A program made the translations under genes and the position numbers. The notes under the pieces are model-generated. The model had not been told where the DNA came from and made no database searches. It worked only from the letters and a program-made list of their open reading frames with translations. A DNA stretch of 40,957 nucleotides, taken from assembly GCA_024636875.1 (NCBI GenBank), contig JAGXGJ010000168.1, forward strand, positions 1-40,957, given 5' to 3'. Below, one piece after another: positions 36,501 to 40,957 of the stretch (its first letter is position 1; each line of letters starts with the position of its first letter). The DNA is from Methylococcaceae bacterium. GTDB lineage: Bacteria > Pseudomonadota > Gammaproteobacteria > Methylococcales > Methylomonadaceae.

Positions 36501-36599
36501 GTGACGAATCGACTTTTCCCGCACACAAGCACTATTGATGTCATCCAACGGTAAAGCCACTTCGATGAGTTTTTTAGGGGTTTTAACCGGATAAGTCAT
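33546..36599 (-). CDS. DUF1156 adenine-specific DNA methyltransferase, PglXI-like, carrying an in-frame repeat
   Basis: This 1017-aa protein opens with the DUF1156 signature [19 protein letters not shown] and [19 protein letters not shown]-adenosylmethionine motif I is [14 protein letters not shown] (141-154), and catalytic motif IV is [12 protein letters not shown] near residue 615. This is COG1743, the PglXI type found in type 3 BREX and in DUF499-linked operons. By family it should methylate adenine at a recognition site to mark self DNA. Residues 265-298 are encoded by a 99-bp palindromic repeat (35708-35806) that keeps the frame. Both methylation motifs lie outside the insert, so activity may persist. 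The four genes downstream are tightly packed after it until the repeat-filled gap. Confidence 0.92.
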   Translation of the reverse strand: MTYPVKTPKKLIEVALPLDDINSACVREKSIRHGHPSTLHLWWARRPLAAARAVIFAQMVNDPGGHRGYGPGMTKAQAQIERERLFEIIRKLVKWENTNNEEVLAEAREEIRKSWRETCALNKSHPDAATLFNPEKLPAFHDPFAGGGALPLEAQRLGLESYASDLNPVAVLINKAMIEIPPKFAGRAPIGPLPPATNKKTATRDAFEDWSGAKGLAEDVRRYGYWMREEAFKRIGYLYPQVDLDTGKPVFTLSDGNDVELRDSASFRQGLPEPSRQGGQTDSLPCVLDTGNPCRYDGTRGIETVKKGNTATVIAWLWVRTVKSPNPAFSHVEVPLASTFILSSKAGKEAYVQPVIEGDSYHFEVRTGKPPESAKNGTKLARGANFRCLLSDSPIQPTYIKAEGIAGRIGQKLMAVVAEGSKGRIYLRPTLEMEILAAQENPVWKPETNIPPDKRSMFTPLYGLTKFGDLFTPRQLVALTTFSDLVQETRAKVKADALLTGMTDDNQGLDVGGTGATAYADAVAVYLAFATDKIADRNSTIATWATIREHARNTFGRQAIPMTWDFAEANVFSDSSGNFEGGIKSISDGLLSVEANFIGSVCQADAGIQEISLSKVVSTDPPYYDNIGYADLSDFFYVWLRRSLRSIYPELFATMAVPKAEELVATPYRHGSNEKAEKFFLNGMTKAMHRLAEQAHPAFPTTIYYAFKQSDTTDVGTGNTGWETFLEAVLQAGFAITGTWPMRTELGRRMIGSGTNALASSIILVCRQRDANATTISRREFIRELKQELTEAIEVMIGGSEGISPVAPVDLAQAVIGPGMAIFSKYAAVLEADGNAMSVHDALVLINRTITEGGDDFDADTRFALSWFDEQGWSEGKFGEADVLARAKGTSVAGVADAGVLETGAGKVRLLKWPQYPDDWSPEHDNRTPVWEALHQLIRALNQHGESAAGNLISRMPERSEAIRQLAYRLYTLCERKGWAEDARAYNELIRAWPAIVAASLEAGHKGEQFSLDQFGE
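35708..35806. repeat. Dispersed palindromic repeat, copy 3, inside the methyltransferase gene
   Basis: On the + strand the left unit reads CGTCATACCGGCAGGGATTG then CCGGTATCCAG. The right unit is CTGGGTTCCGGCAATCC then CTGCCGGAACGACG. It has the same ends as copies 1 and 2. The length, 99 bp, is a multiple of three, and the coding-strand frame has no stop. The encoded peptide is rich in Gly, Arg, Pro and Cys ([26 protein letters not shown]). No clear target duplication was found. Confidence 0.88.
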
Positions 36600-36625
36600 A
36601 GGTTACCAAATGCAGCGCAAACCGG

Positions 36626-36644
36626 GGATAACGCGGAGTTATCC
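36626..36644. other. Small hairpin upstream of the methyltransferase gene
   Basis: GGATAAC-GCGGA-GTTATCC forms a seven-pair stem within the 126-base gap between the small TA-linked gene and the methyltransferase gene. It resembles a common dispersed hairpin of proteobacteria. It could reduce read-through into the methyltransferase gene or be a remnant repeat. Confidence 0.4.
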
Positions 36645-36725
36645 GTCGGCGGTGATGAGTGAGGCGCGATGAGCAAACGGCCTGGCCCGACAAAGTGATT
36701 TGTCCAAAACAGTAAGCTGTAGTTG

Positions 36726-36911
36726 TTACAAGTTGTCAGCATCGCCTGTCCATTCTTCATCCAATGGCGCCAGAATATCGCCGACGATAACGGTGCCTCG
36801 CAATGCTTCCAATCGTTTTAAAGCGGCTTCTCGTGCGCTTTTTTCAAGTTCGGATACTTGCGGCTGTTCAGCGACATTAACCGGATTCATTTTTGATGCT
36901 TCATAGATCAT
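36726..36911 (-). CDS. Small antitoxin-like protein, third gene of the MazEF operon
   Basis: This is a 61-aa protein. Its ATG overlaps the mazF-like stop codon in an ATGA (36908-36911), so it is translated with the toxin gene. The sequence SELEKSAREAALKRLEALRG followed by TVIVGDILAPLDEEW resembles C-terminal parts of VapB-type antitoxins, but no PIN toxin is nearby. It may be an extra antitoxin or regulator for the adjacent MazEF pair. An in-frame ATG at 36890 is an alternative start. Confidence 0.6.
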   Translation of the reverse strand: MIYEASKMNPVNVAEQPQVSELEKSAREAALKRLEALRGTVIVGDILAPLDEEWTGDADNL

Positions 36912-37246
36912 AAGCAAAACAGCGTCTTAAGTTGTTGTTCTACAATACATTGGTCAACCGGATCAAGCTGCCCTAATTTCGCTAAAATCAAGCGGTTATC
37001 CAACGTGAAAAGTTTAAGGCGAATAATTGACGGCACAGGTAAACCGGCGGCAGTTAAGTCTTCAATTGATGTATCCAGAGGCCAATCGGAATGTTTAGCT
37101 GTGGTAATCATTGCCATGACGCTATGACCAATGGGTGAATTAAACATTTTGCCATCGGATAACACTAAAGCGGGGCGGGTCTTGGTCGATTGCCTGCCGG
37201 TAAAAGGAAAGGGAACCTTGACAATATCGTAACGGCTATAAGTCAC
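36908..37246 (-). CDS. MazF/PemK-family toxin (endoribonuclease)
   Basis: About 112 residues from a GTG at 37246 with GAGG six bases upstream. The start YSRYDIVKVPFPFTG and the motif KTRPALVLSDG are diagnostic of PemK/MazF mRNA interferases, which cut RNA and stop growth when unbalanced. The frame extends upstream to 37315 inside the antitoxin gene, but that part is not MazF-like; ATG 37261 is another option. It overlaps the end of the MazE-like gene by 11 bases, the usual order of antitoxin first. Confidence 0.87.
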   Translation of the reverse strand: MTYSRYDIVKVPFPFTGRQSTKTRPALVLSDGKMFNSPIGHSVMAMITTAKHSDWPLDTSIEDLTAAGLPVPSIIRLKLFTLDNRLILAKLGQLDPVDQCIVEQQLKTLFCL

Positions 37247-37466
37247 GATACGCCTCGTCATCTTCTGGGCTATTCCATTCTGACAGTGTGCCGCTAACAG
37301 CCGCCAGATAATCAAGGTCTAAAGGTTCTAAACGGCGCACCCAAATGCGTCCATCCGCTTCAGTTTCCCACGCCAGGGTATCGCCGGTTTCAAGATGCAG
37401 TTTCTTACGCACATCGGCAGGTATTGTGACTTGACCCTTGCTGCTAATTTTTGCGAGTTGTGACAT
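37236..37466 (-). CDS. MazE-like antitoxin with AbrB/SpoVT DNA-binding domain
   Basis: This 76-aa protein has the swapped-hairpin AbrB signature AKISSKGQVTIPADVRKKL at its N-terminus. An acidic C-terminal tail (SEWNSPEDDEAYRDL) would bind and neutralise the toxin. It overlaps the MazF-like gene, as expected for a toxin-antitoxin pair, and it likely represses its own operon. The pair sits between the helicase and methyltransferase genes of the island. Confidence 0.88.
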   Translation of the reverse strand: MSQLAKISSKGQVTIPADVRKKLHLETGDTLAWETEADGRIWVRRLEPLDLDYLAAVSGTLSEWNSPEDDEAYRDL

Positions 37467-37509
37467 AGCGCCTCTAAATCATGTAAAGATTCCTTACTGT
37501 AAGATGAAT

Positions 37510-40500
37510 TTACCAGGATGGCAAGTTTTGCAGTGTTGCCTGTGACAATAACTCGTCCAGATCATAATTGATACTGGCAACGCCAAAATCCGGTTCCTGA
37601 TTGAACGGGTTAAGCAGATAATACGGGCCTTGATAACTATCACCATCAACCAAAACAATGGCGAGGATGAATTGATTGGTTTGATTCAAACCGTAAATGA
37701 TTTCGTTACGGCTGACTGTGATGGTGGTTTGACCTTGGGCGCGGCCTTTGACTTCAATGTGCCGTGCTGCGGCCAGTTTGCCATTGGTGGTGGGCGGCTG
37801 CGAGGTAATGTCCCAACCGCATTTTTCTTTGGAAACGTCTTTAACACTGTGGCCCATTTGTGTTTCAGCATCGGTAACGGCTTGCATGGCAATTTGTTCG
37901 ATGTGCTTGCGAGCGGCGGCATCTACGGTGAATAGCGTTTCGCCTTTACGTTGAACCAATAAGCCTTGCGGAATCACCAGGGCTCCGCCAATCACAACAG
38001 GTTGGCTTGATACCACGTTAGCCATGGCACACAGTTCTTTTTTGCGTTGTTCGAGGCGGGCAGTGAGTTCTTCCACCCGGCGTTTGGCATTATCGGGTTG
38101 TAATCGTGGTTGTTTACCGGCAGCAACATCATCACTGAGTTTAATGTAGCGATCTGACCAATAGTTGATTTCCTTCACCAAACGCTCATTAACGGCAGCC
38201 AGTATCTTATCCGCTTGCTGCTCCCGGCGAGTTTTAACTTCTTGGTAATGCGCAGGCACCAGTTGTTGGCTGGCATGAGTGAGTGCCAGGCTATCCAGAT
38301 TATTGTTTAACCAGGGAGCCGCGAGGATGTCGGTAATTAACAGTTGATTCGTGTTATCGATAGGCTGTAGATCAAGATGCGGCGCCCAACCGGCATGGCT
38401 GGCATGGCCTTCTTTGTCAATCTCGACAAATTGCAAGCGCCGCGAAACATGTCTATCGTCACTGGCTTGGCGAACGCTGTGGTCAATCATGAATAACATT
38501 TTAGGCTCCAGGCCATCGTCATTGGGATCGACTAATATTGCGCCTTGTTTGAGTTTGCTGCGATGTGCTTCCAGTTGCAAGTCAGTGATCGCTTGCATCA
38601 GCGGGTGTCCGGGATGAATTAAATCGGCCATCGGCTTGCCGTGTTGCCTGATCACCTGCTTTTCAAAGCAGATGCGTTCGTATTTTTTTAGTACCGGAGT
38701 GCGGGTTTCGCCGATGACGCGGTCACGTTCTCGAATGCTGGCTGGTACGTGGGTGATTTCATAGCGGCCCGGTTCGCGGCTGCGCATTTCGCCGCCCAGT
38801 GTTTTGAAGGCTTCGCTAAAAAATGCGCGTATAAAGTAAGGCTGTAATTTACGGGCTTCGGCTTTTTCCATATCTTCCTTAACTGCATAAAGCTGTTCAA
38901 CCCCCATGTGTTCTTCCACCAGGGCATTTCGTTTAAGAATCGCTTTAAGATGCTCGGTATCCAATGCGCCTTCAATGACCTGGTCAAGCCTTGCCTTGAC
39001 ATCTGCACGTTCGCCATAACGGATCGCATCGATCAGTAAGTCTTTGAGGGATATGTTATCAAAGGCTTCACCGAGAATATCAAAGACACGGCCACCCAAG
39101 GCAGCGCGTTCAATTTCTAATTTTTCCAGCAGTTTTTGAAACACTGCACCTTCCCGGGTTTCGTTTGCCACAATATTCCAGAGGTGACAAACTTCTGTTT
39201 GACCTATGCGGTGAATACGTCCGAAGCGTTGTTCCAGACGGTTAGGGTTCCAGGGCAAGTCATAATTGACCATTAAGTTGGCATTTTGCAGGTTAACCCC
39301 TTCGCCTGCGGCATCGGTGGCCAACAGTACGGTAATATCGGGATTATTGCGGAATTCTTCCTGATTTTTACGGCGCTCATCGCGGTTGGTGCCGCCATGA
39401 ATAGTGACCACAGCTTGCTGATTACCCAATAACCCGGTAATTCTGTCCAGCAGATAGCTCAGGGTGTCGCGGTGTTCAGTAAAGATAATCAGTTTGCGGC
39501 GACTGCCTGACGGGGTGAACATTTCCGGGGTGTCTTGCAGTAAGGTCGACAATTCTTCCCATTTTTTATCATTGCCGGACTGGACGACGTTGCAAGCTTT
39601 TGCTTCCAGGTCTTTCAAAATGATGATTTCGGCGTGGAGTTCATCGATGGTTTGTGCTGCGGTGGCCTGATCAACCACATCCTCGACCCAGTCTTCATAT
39701 TCACTGGCCAGCATCTCATCTTCAGCTTCATCGATGTTTTTGGGCACATCTTTGACGTTATATTTGCCCAGTGTTTCTGCCACTTTGTGCCCGCGTTGTA
39801 CCAGTTTTTCTTCTTCAAGCCGGTTTTCCAGGCGTTTTCGTCGGCGTTTGATCGATTGATAAATCGCTTCCGGGCTTGAAGCCAATCGACGTTGTAATTG
39901 GGTTAAGGCAAAACCGACCGTGCCTTTACGTTTGCCATCCAGGTTATCCGCCCGATTCATCTCATTACGGACATAATCAGTCACTTCTGAATAGAGTACC
40001 GCTTCCAGCGGCGATAATTCGTAGTTGGCGGTATACGCTTTGCGCTCTGGAAATAGCGGGGCGCCATCAAATTTGAGCAGGTCTTCTTTGACCATGCGCC
40101 GCATCATGTCGCTTATATCGACTTTATGAACGCCTTCGCGGAATTTGCCATAAAAGCGGTCACCATCCAACAGGGAAAGAAACAACTGAAAATCTTCTTC
40201 CTTGCCATTATGGGGCGTGGCGGTCATCAGTAGATAATGGCGGGTAATGGAGCCGAGCATTTTGCCAAGTTTGAAGCGGCCTGTTTCATTCACTTTACTG
40301 CCAAAGTAATGTGCCGACATCTTGTGCGCTTCATCGACAATGATTAAATCCCAGTCGGTATGCTGTAATTTCTCCTGGAAATCTTCGTTGCGCGATAGTT
40401 GATCGAGTCTGGCTATTAGCTGGTTTTGCGCTTCAAAGTAGTTGCCGGAAGGGCATTGTTCCTGTTTTTCCCGGCTCAAAATCTCAAAGGTGAGACCGAA

Positions 40501-40785
40501 TTTTTCCAGCAATTCATCCTGCCACTGCTCGGTTAAAGAACCAGGGGAAACAATCAGAATGCGTTTGGCATCAGCCCGCATTATCAGCTCTCGAATATAC
40601 AGGCCCGCCATAATGGTTTTACCTGCACCCGGATCATCCGCTAAAACAAAGCGCAAGGGTTGCCGGGGCAACATGGATTCGTAGACCGCAGAGATTTGAT
40701 GCGGCAATGGATCGACATTGGAGGCATGCACGGCCATCATCGGGTCGAACGAATAAGGATAGATTGTGTGAGCAAAGCGAACCAC
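37510..40785 (-). CDS. SNF2-type helicase with C-terminal DUF3883 domain, BrxHII-like
   Basis: This 1091-aa protein has Walker [20 protein letters not shown] (from residue 49), DEAH at 151-154, motif [11 protein letters not shown], and helicase domain 2 with [16 protein letters not shown] and [13 protein letters not shown]. It ends in a DUF3883 domain ([17 protein letters not shown], then a strand-rich tail); its EVK is PD-(D/E)XK-like. By family it is the COG0553 helicase paired with DUF1156 and DUF499 proteins, like BrxHII of type 3 BREX. The GTG start at 40785 is weak. Homologues as I recall them begin with an extra ~60-100 residue domain, which is missing here; an in-frame stop lies about 50 bases further up. 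Either a shorter variant or a broken 5' end is possible. Confidence 0.87.
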   Translation of the reverse strand: MVRFAHTIYPYSFDPMMAVHASNVDPLPHQISAVYESMLPRQPLRFVLADDPGAGKTIMAGLYIRELIMRADAKRILIVSPGSLTEQWQDELLEKFGLTFEILSREKQEQCPSGNYFEAQNQLIARLDQLSRNEDFQEKLQHTDWDLIIVDEAHKMSAHYFGSKVNETGRFKLGKMLGSITRHYLLMTATPHNGKEEDFQLFLSLLDGDRFYGKFREGVHKVDISDMMRRMVKEDLLKFDGAPLFPERKAYTANYELSPLEAVLYSEVTDYVRNEMNRADNLDGKRKGTVGFALTQLQRRLASSPEAIYQSIKRRRKRLENRLEEEKLVQRGHKVAETLGKYNVKDVPKNIDEAEDEMLASEYEDWVEDVVDQATAAQTIDELHAEIIILKDLEAKACNVVQSGNDKKWEELSTLLQDTPEMFTPSGSRRKLIIFTEHRDTLSYLLDRITGLLGNQQAVVTIHGGTNRDERRKNQEEFRNNPDITVLLATDAAGEGVNLQNANLMVNYDLPWNPNRLEQRFGRIHRIGQTEVCHLWNIVANETREGAVFQKLLEKLEIERAALGGRVFDILGEAFDNISLKDLLIDAIRYGERADVKARLDQVIEGALDTEHLKAILKRNALVEEHMGVEQLYAVKEDMEKAEARKLQPYFIRAFFSEAFKTLGGEMRSREPGRYEITHVPASIRERDRVIGETRTPVLKKYERICFEKQVIRQHGKPMADLIHPGHPLMQAITDLQLEAHRSKLKQGAILVDPNDDGLEPKMLFMIDHSVRQASDDRHVSRRLQFVEIDKEGHASHAGWAPHLDLQPIDNTNQLLITDILAAPWLNNNLDSLALTHASQQLVPAHYQEVKTRREQQADKILAAVNERLVKEINYWSDRYIKLSDDVAAGKQPRLQPDNAKRRVEELTARLEQRKKELCAMANVVSSQPVVIGGALVIPQGLLVQRKGETLFTVDAAARKHIEQIAMQAVTDAETQMGHSVKDVSKEKCGWDITSQPPTTNGKLAAARHIEVKGRAQGQTTITVSRNEIIYGLNQTNQFILAIVLVDGDSYQGPYYLLNPFNQEPDFGVASINYDLDELLSQATLQNLPSW

Positions 40786-40957
40786 AATCTTATCCGGTTG
40801 TTGGACAAGCCCGACAGTAATCGATGCTTAATATAAGCAAATATGTTTTGGGGGCGTAGCGAAATGGGGGGCTCTGGAAGATGTGTTATTTTCTTAAGGC
40901 GTGCCAAGGCCTTACCCTGATTTCAGGGTAAAAAATGTGCGCTATATCATAGGGACA
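40786..40957. other. Control region or lost 5' end of the helicase gene
   Basis: I see no complete gene in these last 172 bases. The helicase frame reads on upstream for a few codons (GLVQQPDKI) and then meets a stop. TAAGGC/GCCTTA and TACCCTGA/TCAGGGTA dyads lie at about 40893-40930. Confidence 0.4.
40913..40930. promoter_or_regulatory. Perfect dyad, candidate operator upstream of the defence operon
   Basis: TACCCTGATTTCAGGGTA is an 18-base site with eight-base perfectly inverted arms about 130 bases before the helicase start. Such compact dyads are typical of dimeric regulator sites. It could equally be a small terminator for a gene beyond the window, since AAAAAA follows on the + strand (TTTTTT in the opposite sense). 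Confidence 0.4.

Noticed and set aside
28044-40785. Assignment of the island to DISARM
   Set aside because: No DUF1998 (DrmB) or phospholipase-D (DrmC) protein is present, and the helicase lacks the DrmD-type N-terminal domain; the DUF499/DUF1156 pair fits BREX-like systems better.

Overview
The window looks like the chromosome of a gammaproteobacterial methylotroph, probably a type I methanotroph (Methylococcales). No methane or methanol oxidation gene is present to prove this. The inference rests on a zwf/opcA/gnd set suited to the dissimilatory RuMP cycle, a quinol-type assimilatory nitrate reductase operon, a glycogen debranching gene, and the dispersed palindromic repeats. No rRNA, tRNA or CRISPR array was seen.

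Layout. (1) 1-4548, + strand: a dispersed repeat, then an oxidative pentose phosphate/RuMP block of gnd (broken by a one-base frameshift), zwf (TTG start) and opcA. (2) 4742-7042, - strand: glgX. (3) 7225-15441, - strand: a nitrate/nitrite assimilation operon transcribed nirB > nirD > PhzF-family gene > 65-aa small gene > nasA > a ferredoxin-DmsC fusion. A clear sigma-54 promoter (15485-15499) lies in front of nirB, with two TGGTGC half-sites further upstream. mobA, for the molybdenum cofactor of the nitrate reductase, lies just upstream on the same strand. (4) 16710-22793: a truncated Uma2 gene, a small lipoprotein, a membrane-anchored multicopper oxidase (- strand), a large Hsp70-like protein and a small membrane protein. 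(5) 22847-27879, + strand: topB, ssb, a pRiA4b ORF-3-like gene, and a phosphotransferase/P-loop kinase fusion. A topB-ssb pair is a common sign of integrative elements.

(6) 28044-40785, all - strand: a defence island. In transcription order it encodes a SNF2 helicase with a DUF3883 end, a MazE/MazF pair with a coupled third small gene, a DUF1156 adenine methyltransferase, an ABC-type ATPase coupled to a PD-(D/E)XK nuclease, two small proteins, and a DUF499 ATPase. The helicase, DUF1156 and DUF499 genes match three core parts of type 3 BREX (BrxHII, PglXI, BrxC). PglZ, BrxA and BrxF are absent from the window, and an ATPase/nuclease pair occupies the middle of the operon. A 99-bp copy of the dispersed palindromic repeat sits in frame inside the methyltransferase gene.

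The points most worth a second look are the PglZ-less BREX-like island with its embedded ATPase-nuclease module, the in-frame repeat in the methyltransferase, the sigma-54 control of nitrate assimilation, and the PhzF-family gene inside the nitrite/nitrate operon.
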